Source: Arthrinium phaeospermum (Eukaryota > Ascomycota > Sordariomycetes > Amphisphaeriales > Apiosporaceae). Taken from it: a stretch of DNA of 64,000 nucleotides. Position numbers and translations under genes: made by a program. Location of the stretch: the NCBI GenBank assembly GCA_006503535.1, contig QYRS01000014.1, positions 434,001 through 498,000 of the forward strand. The letters run 5' to 3'. A model generated the notes under the pieces. That model saw only the letters and a list, made by a program, of their open reading frames with translations, did not search any database and was not told the origin of the DNA. Of this stretch, positions 1 to 10,121 are shown piece after piece; the first letter of the stretch is position 1, and each line of letters begins with the position of its first letter.

Positions 1-205
1 CCCACGCTTTCTATTTTACAAAAGCGAACTGGATTCCCCTCGTAACCGACCCTTAATAATTCTCGCTACTCGTACATCCATTTGCAGGTTCTTCTTACAC
101 CTCTCACGGCCACAACTTACAGACAAACGTATTGAGTCAGTCCTGCTCCACGACATCACTCACGACGAATTCTTGAAGCAGTCAGCTGCTTTACCACACG
201 GAAAC
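1..205. other. Upstream region of BTB gene 1
   Basis: Non-coding 5' flank of the first BTB-like gene. The open frame that runs into the gene from position 173 has no ATG before 206. I see no clear TATA element or RNA gene here. Confidence 0.5.
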
Positions 206-1375
206 ATGGAAACTTGTGGAGAGGAATTCTCTAGAGTGGCCATTGACCAAGATGGCGACCTCTTGATCAGAATTACCAGCAGAGATGCGCATGTCCAAAG
301 CAAGGAGTTCCTCGTCTACTCCGATGCTGTGGGCGAAGCATCAGAGAAGTGGGGTGATCTGGTATCAAAGGCCGAGCAAGGTGGTTCAGCCGAATCTCGA
401 TACACCATGCTGGCTTTAGAGGGTAACTGCGCATCATATGAAATCCTGTTTTTCATCATGCATGGCAAGTCCGAATATGTACCACAGGACATTTACCCGG
501 AGGACTTCCATGACCTGCTCGAAATAACTGGTGAATATCAAGCAACAAGTCTGCTTCGACTCTGGGTTCCAGCATGGATCAAAAATCACCAGGTAGTACC
601 TGACTGCGTTCCGGCTATTTACGACAGCTTGTTTCTTGTATCAAATCTCCAGCGACAGTTTTGGATCTCTTGGATGCTTGGCGACAAGCAAACGTTCCGA
701 GAACTAATTCAGTTTTGCATCTTGAAAACACCCATCAACGATGGGGTGAGCATCTTCGAGGATGGTACTGGATTCTTGAATTTCCCCAAGATCCCTGGTC
801 TTCTTGGTAAGTTATGAAGCATGAGAGACTCCATCACCTGCACAAGTCGGCACCCCTATAAACAGCTGACATATGATCTTTTACCAGATTACATCAAGAA
901 GGAGCGCCGAGGCAAAGCTCAGGAGCTTCGCGGCGTCTTCGAGAAGGCGATAGAAAACAAGGACTTCCCCGACGATCTCGATGACCCCTCAGATCTGGAC
1001 GACTGCAAATGTGGCCATCATAAGCTCAACGGCCAATATTGCCGGCTCTGCCGCAGTTCGGATGAAGAGAAGTTCATGTGTCACTCGATGATCCTTGGGT
1101 CGATGGTTCATGGCTACCGGCAACAAATGTTGCCTTTGAACAACAAGCTCCGGCATACGGTCGAGGATGTCTACAATAGACTGAGGGGCATTCAGATATT
1201 CAGCTACCCCGAGACGGCAACTTGCATGAGCCGCTCGGGACACACTCATGACTTCTGCAACCCTAAAGATGGGATACATAGAGAGCTGGATCGAATCTTC
1301 TCACGTGTCGCCAAGGTCCTGGATCCGAAACATGAACAGCACCTGAGCCGGCAAGCCAAGTTTACTGGCTTGTAA
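206..1375 (+). CDS. BTB/POZ-like domain protein, copy 1 of 4
   Basis: Two exons, 206-806 and 888-1375, joined across an 81-nt GTAAGT..CAG intron (phase 1), give 362 aa. The ATG at 206 is the first methionine before the conserved GDLLIRI strand; the open frame further upstream lacks an ATG. The N-terminal half has the fungal BTB pattern: a GDL strand, F/L-V-Y-S-D, a SEKW segment where classical BTB has a S-x-x-F/W motif, then a L-x-G-N and I-M-H-G segment. The C-terminal half carries the family block with EKFMC, GS..HGY and a THDFCNP motif near the end. Members of such families are usually protein-interaction adaptors; this is inferred. It is the first of three tandem copies (next at 2039). 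Copy 1 alone has an extra C-x-C..C-x-x-C insert at the start of exon 2. Confidence 0.75.
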
Positions 1376-2038
1376 TCCATGCCGGATCAAGGCTGCAGGA
1401 GCGTGCGGATGAAGAGGAAGAATGTCATGTGACCGGAGTTATGAATATGGGAAGGATATTGATGCGGGGTTTGTCGTGGCAAGTTTGATGCAGGAAGGAC
1501 TGGACCATGCATGTTATTATTATGCCTACTTCGATAAGGTCGGAATGCCGTTGAAACCTGCGGATTGAAGTAAGACGCGTCTGTCTGGGAACAAAGACAC
1601 CCCAGACAGTACAATCATTGATCCACTCTACGTGAGATACTGTCAGCGTTTTAGTTCTAGCAATGTCATCGATCGCCCGCCGACTTCTTCCACCGACCTG
1701 CTTGTTGGCATTCTACTATTTCAGATGTGATGTATGCTGAGGCACCCATGCAGTAGATCAGACTGGGATCTGAGTCACTTTCTTTTGTTCACGTGTTTCG
1801 CGTTCCAGACCAAAAGGGTTGAAGAAACACGCCAAGAGATGGGAAGCCTAAGAGTTTACGCGTTGGCTAATGAACAGCGCGACTCTTTTTGAAAGGCTCT
1901 GAGGCATCCAAGCTTTATTATCCTACAACACCAACCTGAAATGGTTTACTTGATACCCAACTTGATACTTCCCACCACCTGCACGCCCTATCACGACCCC
2001 AATCTACGAACACAACGACTCATCCGCAAGTCTACGAC
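1376..2038. other. Intergenic region between BTB copies 1 and 2
   Basis: About 660 bp with no supportable gene. The reverse-strand ORF at 1387-1614 has no coding features. The last 100 bp are C-rich leader sequence before the ATG at 2039. Confidence 0.5.
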
Positions 2039-3234
2039 ATGGAGGCATTGGGAACCGCCGTCACTAGGGTGGTTCTGGCTGAAGATGGTGACCTGATCGT
2101 CATCGTCGTCAACATCGAGGACCCACGCAACAGCAAAGAGCTCCTCGTCAACTCGCGCACCTTGTCACGATCATCTGACAAATGGAGGGCTCTTCTATCA
2201 ACCATGCAAGACAATACCGTTCTCCTCACAGGAAACCCCCGACTGCATCAGTTGTTGCTCTCCATCATGCATAAGCGGGATGGAGCTCTTCCCCAACGCG
2301 TCAGCGAAGAGCACCTCTTTGAGCTCACCCTCATAGCCGAGGAGTACCGAGTCACCCATCTGGTCGGGCCCATGGTTACTGGCTGGTCTTCGAGGCCTCG
2401 GGATTGGCTCGATTCTATCAATTATGGACCGGACACTGACGGCATTTTGGCACGAGTACAGAAACGTCTTTGGGTTGCTTGGATCTATGGCGAGGATGCT
2501 CTCTTCAGGCATCTTACCCAGCTTCTCGTCCAAGCTGTCACTGTTGGTGAAGAGAAAGAGTTGTCTTTTGACGGTGTGAGTCTCTCAGTTGTACGCGAGG
2601 CACACAAGATTCCTGTGATCCCTGGTCTCTATGGTAAGTTGTGAGATTTCGTCTAAGTCATCAGCATGCTCTCGCAGAGCAACTCTCATGAAAGTACAAG
2701 GCACTAACATTCTGGCTGCGTTCTGAAGACTTCATAGCAGATGAGTACCACAAAAAGTACCAGGGGCTTTGCGATGTTATTCACAAGGCGACGAATGTAA
2801 ATGACGGCCAGTTCTGCTACCTATACTCTCGACCTGATGAGGAGCAGTTCACGTGCGACTCCACGATTGTAGGATCACTGATCCGAGGATACCAGAGACA
2901 CGTGTTGGAGCCAGCTAGGAAAGGCGAAGCCAAGGAAAGCCTCCAGACCCTCTTCAACCAGTTGAATGCGATCCCGATCTACAACTACCCAAGCGAAGGA
3001 ATTTTCGACAAGCACGGACGGACGCACGACTACTGCAACCCCTGTCCTTGGATACGGATGCGCTTGAGCGATAGTTATAGTGGCTACCTGCTCTTGGAAG
3101 AGAGCATGGAAGAGCACCTGCGCCGCCAGGCTCAACTCACAGGCGTGAAAGAGCCAGAGAGTGACACAGAGTCGGATGCCGACATGGACAACAACGAGGC
3201 CGAGGATCTAGATGATAGTGGAATTGCCATGTGA
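2039..3234 (+). CDS. BTB/POZ-like domain protein, copy 2 of 4
   Basis: Exons 2039-2633 and 2729-3234 (intron 95 nt, GTAAGT donor, CACTAAC branch region, phase 1) encode 366 aa. The intron position, just after a P-G-L-Y/L motif, is the same as in the other three copies and fixes the acceptor at 2728; a nearby CAG at 2740 would break the alignment. Features: GDLIVIV strand, SRSSDKW, L-T-G-N and I-M-H-K in the BTB-like part; then DEEQFTCDS, GS..RGYQ and THDYCNP in the C-terminal part. The last 25 residues form a D/E-rich tail absent from copy 1. Same orientation as its neighbours, consistent with tandem duplication. Function unknown beyond the likely protein-interaction fold. Confidence 0.75.
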
Positions 3235-3991
3235 GTCCTGCCACAACACATGACTACTGTGATGCGCCAGAGGCGCAGCTCACGACAAAGGGTGGATTGG
3301 CGAAACTCCCTGCGTACATGATGGATCTTAGCTAGTATGAGGATCAGTCGGATTTGCTTACTCTGCTGATGTATCTCAACTTTCGTTCAGCGATGACACG
3401 AGAAGAGTTGCCCCACTTCTCTAGGCATTTGGCCTGTGTTTATGAATCAATACATGAAAACTAGCTATGAAGAAGAGGGCTCGGTAACTTATCCCTGTCT
3501 ACAGCCATTATTGAGTATTGACTGAATTTATTATGAAGCCGTGTTGGGAATGTTTACACCTAAGCTATCAATGACCTTAGACAGAGTAAGACGAGGCCCC
3601 GAATAGAGCCGTGCCTTAGATAATGGAGGAGTGCCAACTGATTGCTGAAGGCAGTGGGAGGCGGCTGCCTAGGGGACAAGGCATATGGCCAGGACGTCGA
3701 GGGAGTACTCCAATTGCAAGGCTGGTGCAAAGATACGACGGCAACCTGAAATGTTACCTGGACATCTAGGTTTCCAGAGTAATTCGAATCCTCTTAGTAG
3801 AGAACCCAGGTACCAGCGTTCCTCATGCTCACTAGGTATAATTATGCTTTCTACCTTCCCTGAACTCTTGCTTGCCTTCTAGTCCACTTCCACAACACCA
3901 ACCAAACTTCTTTCACGCCCTCACCTACCGTCCTGTACTTCATACACCTCATCCTGGTTCAACACAGGTTTCATTCACCCACAAAAGCGCC
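3235..3991. other. Intergenic region between BTB copies 2 and 3
   Basis: About 755 bp. The short forward ORF 3685-3882 shows no recognisable features. The open frame 3872-3991 is the leader of copy 3 without an ATG. Nothing else is seen. Confidence 0.5.
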
Positions 3992-5134
3992 ATGGCCATG
4001 GAAGGTAAACCGGGAGCCACGCCCATCGAGGCGCGCCAAACGAAGATTGACGAACTGGGCGACCTTTTGGTCCACGTTGTCAACGACGACGACGAGAAGT
4101 GGTTCCTCGTTGACTCCAACGCACTCGCAAGGGTGTCTGAAAAGTGGAAGTCTTTGATCCAAGACCTTCGCGACGCTCATAACGCCAACGGGCCGCGCGT
4201 CACGAAACCTGTCATCTGCATCAAGGGCGATCCTGGCAATCATCACCTGCTATTTCGCATCATGCACGGGGACTTCGAGAGCGTACCCGAGCAGCTCACC
4301 GAGTTGCAACTGTTCGATCTCCTATCTCTCACTGAAGAGCATCAAATCCGTCTCTCGTTGCTGCGTCCGTGGATCGGCACATGGATTGAATCATGCCAAT
4401 CGTGGCCGGGTCCCGGTCCCCACGACGCAACCACACTTTATAACCGGCTCTGGGTTGCCTGGGTCCTTGGAGATATCGACATGTTCCATGAGCATCTGAC
4501 TATCTTTGTGCAAGAAGTGGTCCCTGCCAATGGTGGTGCTGAACTCAAGATCTTTGGGAAGCCTCTACCGAAAACCCCCGAGATCCCCGGCCTGTTCTGT
4601 AAGTCGCACACTGTTTTGCATTGCTGTCAAGGATAATACTATCAATTGAATCGTCACGCACTCTCTAACTCGATATCAGGTTATTTGCGCCGGGAGCGCT
4701 TCCTCAGAGTCGAGCAGCTTCTCGATGTCTTTGAGCGACAACTCGACCTTTGCGTGCTCGGCCAAGCACGATACTGCCACTTTGACGAGCGCCCGGACAC
4801 TGAGAAGTCCATGTGCGACTACATAGTGGCCGGCTCGATATTCCGCAGCTTCGCCGACCAGGTGCTGGTGCCAGCCGGCTTCCACGAGAGGTGCCAGAGC
4901 GTCAAGGTCACCTACGACCGACTGAAGAGCATCAAGATCCACACCTATCCTTGCACGCCGGCAGCCGGGGTACCAACCCCACCCGCTGATCAGACACACG
5001 AGGGACGCTGCAACCCGACTGCGGGGCTCCACGAGGAGTTGAAGGCGTACTTTGAGGTGGAGGAGCTGGAGCCTTGCTTTCTTGACCACCTGATTCAACG
5101 GTCCAAACTTACGGGACTGGATCGCTTCATGTAG
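3992..5134 (+). CDS. BTB/POZ-like domain protein, copy 3 of 4
   Basis: Exons 3992-4598 and 4680-5134 (81-nt intron with a CTAAC branch point and a TCAG acceptor, phase 1) give 353 aa. Start chosen at the first ATG (3992, MAMEGKP); a second ATG lies 6 nt downstream. BTB-like part: GDLLVHV, F-L-V-D-S, VSEKW, I-K-G-D and I-M-H-G, then a PWI-x-T-WI helix. C-terminal part: TEKSMCD, AGSI and a CNPTAGLH motif. It is the copy most similar to the one at 41945, which lies on the other side of the 35-kb insertion. The two would be about 1.45 kb apart without that insertion. Confidence 0.75.
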
Positions 5135-5857
5135 GATCATCTGCAGAGAACATCCGCAGATGATTATGGAGAGCGAAGACTAATGAACATCCGGACACTT
5201 GGTGACGGCCAGGGGTGGTTGTCGCAAGATACTGCGAATTTTACCAAGGTCTGTCTGATAAGAAACAAGAGCCTGGTCGATCCTCCCTTACAGAAACCAT
5301 ACTGTTAGCTGATGTAGAGGCAATGAATCTCACGGAATGTATGGTCAACGTCAGCGTAACTCATAATAGTCAATCACTCGGCGCATGTAATGGATGTGGC
5401 TTGGAAGTGCATGTGATCTACTTGCTTTTCTCCTTTCAGCGTCTGATGTTGCAGGTTCGCCCTTTCCATCTGATTGAAGTAGGACGTTTAGGGCGTTTAA
5501 AAGTTCACCTAGCAACGCACCACCCCGATACAAACGGTCGTCTCAACAGCTGGGCGTGATAGCTGCAAGGACCCCCAACTCTATGTCTATCCGGCCCCTC
5601 GGAGCCCTTGGGAATTACGGTCGGCCCCAAAGGATCGGATTATTTGGGTCAACTTTAAATCCACTGCAGTTAATGTGCGAAACCCGACGAGGTATTTCTG
5701 AGACCAGAGCTCCTAGCATTACCCCCAGCAGTGGCTCGGGCAACTTGGATACTTGTACATGATTAAGGGGATGCGATTCTTTGTCGGAATGTGGCTTCGA
5801 GATCCCGTTCTCGCCTGGACGCGGGTCCAAACAGTAGTTTCCATTTGTGTCTTACTG
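5135..5857. other. Gene-free flank between BTB copy 3 and the inserted segment
   Basis: About 720 bp without a convincing gene. Several short ORFs on both strands (for example 5215-5559) have no domain or signal. It abuts the putative target-site duplication at 5858. Confidence 0.5.
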
Positions 5858-5865
5858 TTCCCCCC
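5858..5865. repeat. Left 8-bp target-site duplication
   Basis: TTCCCCCC immediately outside the left terminus. The identical 8 bp follow the right terminus. The low-complexity C run lowers the weight of the match. Confidence 0.6.
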
Positions 5866-5926
5866 TAGTGTTAGCAATTAACCAACCATTTTAACTAATA
5901 TTTTAATCAACTAACTAACACCACGA
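5866..5926 (+). repeat. Left terminal inverted repeat (RIPed)
   Basis: Starts TAGTGTTAGCAATTAACC. Its partner is the reverse complement of about 41150-41213. A second match block (..ACACCAC.. near 5920 against GCACCAC in the partner) suggests that the inverted repeat extends to about 60 bp. Confidence 0.6.
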
Positions 5927-7028
5927 TATTAATAAACCAACCACGGCCTATTAGAAAATACTATAAACCAACTAAAAGACCTAAGTAGTTGGCAACTAGT
6001 TAATATAATTAATATAGTTAGAATTAAACTTAAATATTATTAATTCCTAGTATATTCTAAAGCCTCGAGTTAATAATCTCACAATACTTTTTTAATGTTT
6101 TAACCGGAATAAATAAGGGTTGGGGAGCTAATTATAAGCTTCGTAAACTAACCTTAATAAATTAAAAAACAGTCTTAATATTAATACTATTTTTAATACT
6201 ATTTTAAGTAGTAAATAACACGTTTAATTTATACGTTCTTTAGTAACCTTATTAACTAATTATTTTTTTAAATTCACTACTACTACTACCACCACCACCA
6301 CTATAACGCCGCCGCGATACTTATTTATTAACCTACCGATACTATTAAACCCCCCTTTTTTACTAATAAATATTTAATTACTTTTATTATACGATTTAAT
6401 AATTAAACCCTTATAATTTTTAAAAAGCTACGGTCGGTATAGGTTTAAAGATTTAGCCTCGATTTTTAACTAAATCGAAAAAAATATTAAATCTATACGC
6501 TTTATATAATAAAATAACTACCGATATTAGCCTATTTCATTAACGAAAACTTATTAAACGCGATAAGCCATTTATATATATTACTATATTAAAGCATTTA
6601 TTAATAAAACAATTAAATCGAGGCGAAAATTAAATAATAATACTAAATTTATTAAACGTTAATTTATCGTAACCTTTTTAAACTTAAACCTTAATAATAA
6701 TAATAATATTAAATTTATATACAAAATATAATTCTTTCGATAAAATACACTTTTAACGCCTCTTAATTAAATAAATTATTAATAAGTTTATTCCTTTTTA
6801 AATTATTAATTCCTACCGATTCTAAGCCTTTTATTTATATTTAAACCTTAAAGTTAAAACTTAACAAATAATATTATTATAAAATAATATTAAATTATAT
6901 ATTATTAATAAATTTAATAAATATTACCACCGCGTTATTAATATACTAATATACGCCCCTAACTAAATATATTTTATATTTAATAACTAAAGGTTTAATA
7001 ATAAATATAACGTATAATTCGAACGACG
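5866..7028. mobile_element. AT-rich RIP-degraded left arm of the hAT-like element
   Basis: Very AT-rich, with runs of TTAATA/TATTAA and almost no CpA or TpG, while CpG survives (for example the GCCGCCGCG stretch near 6307). That is the signature of RIP acting on CpA. All frames are riddled with stops, so no gene can be read. It ends sharply near 7028, where normal composition returns. Confidence 0.75.
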
Positions 7029-7129
7029 GCTTTACCGAACGCGGTAGGTTGGTGGAGTACGCTCCAGCCCTCAGTAGTGGGCCCTCACCAGCCGCCACGA
7101 GCCACACGCAGGTCCTTTGCATGTACCCT

Positions 7130-7790
7130 CGGAACTCTCACCAAGTACCTCCTCTCCGCAGCCTCCAATTCAATTGCCGCGCGGCAAACTAGCCCCAAGT
7201 TTCCTCGTCGCCCTTAGAGGTCTCCTATCACCCTCAGAGCGCCTCAGTTGCCCTCAGAGCACCTCAGGTGCCCTCAGCGTACCTCAGAGCACTCCAGTTG
7301 CCCTTCGAGTTCACATTTCTCTTATTGAAATACCCCTTTTCGCCCATGGTCTCACTGTATTGCCGATTATTAGACTGCCCCTATCCGCATCCGCTCACGA
7401 TCGCCCGCAACGCTCTGTAATTGCCCTCAGAGAACCTCGTTACCCTCAGAGCACCTCAGTTGCCCTCAGAGCACCTCAGGTACACTCAGGGGCTCTGTTT
7501 CTATTATTGGAATCCTCCTTGTCACATTTGCTCACGGCTTCACGATGCTGCCGATTATGTACTACCGAATACCAGACTACCCCTATTCACAACCGCTCAC
7601 GGTTGCCCTCAGAGCACTCCAGTTCCCCTCGGAGCTCGTGAAGTATCCGTAGAGCTTACAATCCTATTATGCTGATGCTACATGTAGTGTAGCCTTCGCT
7701 TATAGTTTCACGGTGCTGGCGATCATTGGGATGCCCCTATTCGCATCCGCCCACGATCACACAGCGCTGCGCTTCTCGCATTCGCTCATA
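7130..7790. repeat. Nested tandem repeats (20-bp units inside units of about 185 bp)
   Basis: The 20-bp unit CCCTCAGAGCACCTCAGTTG recurs three times near 7230-7290 and three times near 7432-7492, with partial copies near 7605. The larger period is marked by a conserved block (GATTAT..GACTACCCCTATTC..CCGCTCACG) at about 7367, 7552 and 7721. Forward ORFs across this block (7117-7641) are repeat artefacts and are not called. Confidence 0.7.
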
Positions 7791-8125
7791 CTCTCAGTGC
7801 TGGGGGACCCTTCAAGCCCAATTGGTATGACACACCGCAATTCAATTCATTGCTAACAATACACACTTTCGAGGGTATTCAATACACCACTCTCGTACGC
7901 TTTAGCTCCCTCCACAGCAACAGTCGTAGATTCTTAACACGTTATTCCTAGGCAGACTCCAAGCACAATCAATCCCAAGCGCATCCAGGCGCAATGCCAA
8001 GTCCAGTCCCAAGTCCATATCCCAAGTCCATATCCCAAGTCCAGTCCTTCCAGTCCTAGATCCAGTCACAAATCCATTCAAGAAAAACAATATTATCAAT
8101 AACTCCAAGCCAATCAATAGAAGCC
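7791..8125. other. 3' flank of nuclease-like copy 1
   Basis: Gene-free. It contains a small direct repeat, CCCAAGTCCA(TAT), three times at about 8007-8042. Confidence 0.5.
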
Positions 8126-9454
8126 TCACGAGCTGCCGGCTCGCAATCGCTCGGACCGACGAGGACGGCTGCTCAGCGGTGATGTCTGGGACAAGGAGAT
8201 GCGTCGTGCGGACTGCCTCGTCATGTACCGTTGCTCGGGAGGCGGGCTCGTATTCCGTCGCTTAGGCGGTCTGATATTGCCATCGACACCGAGCTCCGTG
8301 ACGGGTAGGTCCTCCTCTGATGACGCGTCTTCGGCCTGCCAAAGAATTGCTTCCGCCAAGCGAAGGAAGCGAACAAGGTCCTTGTACGTGATGCGTACTT
8401 TCTCTGCCGGGCCAGGCACCTTTTCCCGTTCCGACAAAGGCATGAACAGTTCAAAAGGAATTTCCAGAACACCGGACGAGGCCTCCTCGGCAGTAAAGGA
8501 CTCGTTGACCAGTACAGGGCGAACAATGCGTCCGGGCTGCTCTGGGTCGGCGAACGACGTGTAGAAAGACAGAGATCCGGTGTGGGGCTCATGAGCCTCG
8601 AGCTTCGCCTTGGGTGGATAGACAATGTCGAACCCGAGCAGTGTGCAGTAACCGGCCTTGCGAAAATACTCCTTCATCTTCGCTTCCAACGACTCGCGTC
8701 GCTGGCTATAGCCAACTTCAATAATGAGTGGTGGCTGGTGATGGCGACCATCGAAGTATAGGAATTGGGCATCGGGGCTTCGACGCCATCTGGGGTGGCG
8801 GCTTTTGGGCTTCGCCTTCGACTTCGAGCTGGTAATTCGGGCTTGTCCAAGAGAATGGATATTGGCGCGAAAGGGCTTGAAGACTGGGTTGAGAGCGATT
8901 CGATCAAGCTCTTTCGTAATAGCTCCAGCTACAGCTTCCTGGAAACAGGCATGAAGTGCGGTGTCGCCCATAAGGATCAGTGTCAGGATGCCTGTCTCGT
9001 CCCACCAATTGTGACGGATCTCGTCTTGAAAAAACGAAAGCAGAGCAGGGTGTTCGTCGAGCTTGTCGCACAGCTTCTCGTACGATTCTTGGCCTCGTTC
9101 GAAATGGAATGTCGGGTTGGTATCGCAGTCGGTGTCGTGATACAGTCCGCAGAAGTGTTTCCAAATAGCTTTCCAGGCCTTCCCGATCTCGGCTGCGTCG
9201 TGCTCGGCAGAGTCCAAATCAACAGAGGCTTGGTCGGCAGACTTTCGTTCGGCAGAGCTACGATCGGAGGCGTCGCGGCTGGCTAACGTTCGAACGGCAC
9301 AGTCCTGTTCAATTGACTGTCGAGCGTGGTGGCTCTCAGGGTCGGATGGATCGGATTGCTGAGGGGACGGGAGCGCGTTGATGTCGGTCGGAGGGAATGC
9401 GTTCTTGGCCTTCTCGCCGTCGCTGCTGAAACTCGTCGCCGGCGTCGATGCCAT
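8126..9454 (-). CDS. PD-(D/E)XK-like nuclease family protein, copy 1 of 3
   Basis: Intronless, 442 aa from the ATG at 9454. This start gives the N-terminus MASTPATSF, which is shared by all three paralogs in the window; the longer open frame to 9622 is leader. After an acidic, low-complexity region (1-90) comes a conserved domain with FHFERGQESYE, a NWWDETG segment, and then the core R-S-P-D-A-Q (D228), I-I-E-V-G-Y-S (E246) and E-A-K-M-K (K259/K261). This D..(I/V)EV..K layout resembles PD-(D/E)XK nuclease-like fungal proteins and Uma2-type nucleases. That assignment is by eye only and catalytic activity is unproven. The tail is basic (KRRNTSP.., RPRRSERLR) and could be a nuclear localisation signal. 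Confidence 0.65.
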   Translation of the reverse strand: MASTPATSFSSDGEKAKNAFPPTDINALPSPQQSDPSDPESHHARQSIEQDCAVRTLASRDASDRSSAERKSADQASVDLDSAEHDAAEIGKAWKAIWKHFCGLYHDTDCDTNPTFHFERGQESYEKLCDKLDEHPALLSFFQDEIRHNWWDETGILTLILMGDTALHACFQEAVAGAITKELDRIALNPVFKPFRANIHSLGQARITSSKSKAKPKSRHPRWRRSPDAQFLYFDGRHHQPPLIIEVGYSQRRESLEAKMKEYFRKAGYCTLLGFDIVYPPKAKLEAHEPHTGSLSFYTSFADPEQPGRIVRPVLVNESFTAEEASSGVLEIPFELFMPLSEREKVPGPAEKVRITYKDLVRFLRLAEAILWQAEDASSEEDLPVTELGVDGNIRPPKRRNTSPPPEQRYMTRQSARRISLSQTSPLSSRPRRSERLRAGSS

Positions 9455-10121
9455 GATTGTGGCAGAAGAGAGAATCGGAGGAAAGAAGGGAGAGGAGGGG
9501 GCCAGGCGATGAAGGGACGGTGTGAGGGTCGCTAAGTTTGCGATGGCGGTCTTGCTGCAGCAGGCCGCCGCATTAGCAGGCACCAGGGTATGTACCTCAT
9601 GCGACCAGTCGGAGCATGACACAGGACAGATTGGCGCAGCGGATGCAGCGTAGTCATTGCGCGATTGCAGGAGATCTTGGTTGGTTGACGTTCAAGTAAT
9701 CATGCTACTTTGTTCGTGACCTAGGCGACGATGACGGCGAGAACATTTGGAACCACAATTCACGAATTGACGTAACGACGAAAGAATGATGGAACATGAC
9801 CAACCTGTGGCTGGCTCCCTGTGATTTGTGGCATTGTGGCCGTGCGCTGCACTGGCCAGCCTACTTACTATCAACTGACTAAGCATTTCCGAAAAGAGAC
9901 GGCCCTCACTGCCGTGATTGGCCAGACGCAAACTAACATAACCCATACACCGATTTTGAGTCCCAAACCACTCACTCGCTGCAATATGCTGAGCCTCAGG
10001 ATAACATCCTGAGCCCTGGAACAATCTGTACATATTGCCGTGAGTGGCTTGTTGAGTTCGTCCCTTCCATGACATATGAAAAACATATGAAAAACGCACA
10101 TCCACCCAAAGGTCTTTATGC
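9455..10121. other. Intergenic region between nuclease-like copy 1 and the kinase gene
   Basis: The nuclease promoter (9455 upward) and the 3' end of the kinase gene share this stretch of about 670 bp. Small ORFs on both strands overlap without features and none is supported. Confidence 0.5.

Noticed and set aside
5866..7028. Attempt to read a hAT transposase in the left arm
   Set aside because: RIP has placed stops in all frames; no residue-level motif could be trusted.
7117..7641. 174-codon forward ORF
   Set aside because: It lies wholly in nested tandem repeats with units near 20 and 185 bp; its composition (SEHLRYPQ-type repeats) reflects the repeat, not a protein.
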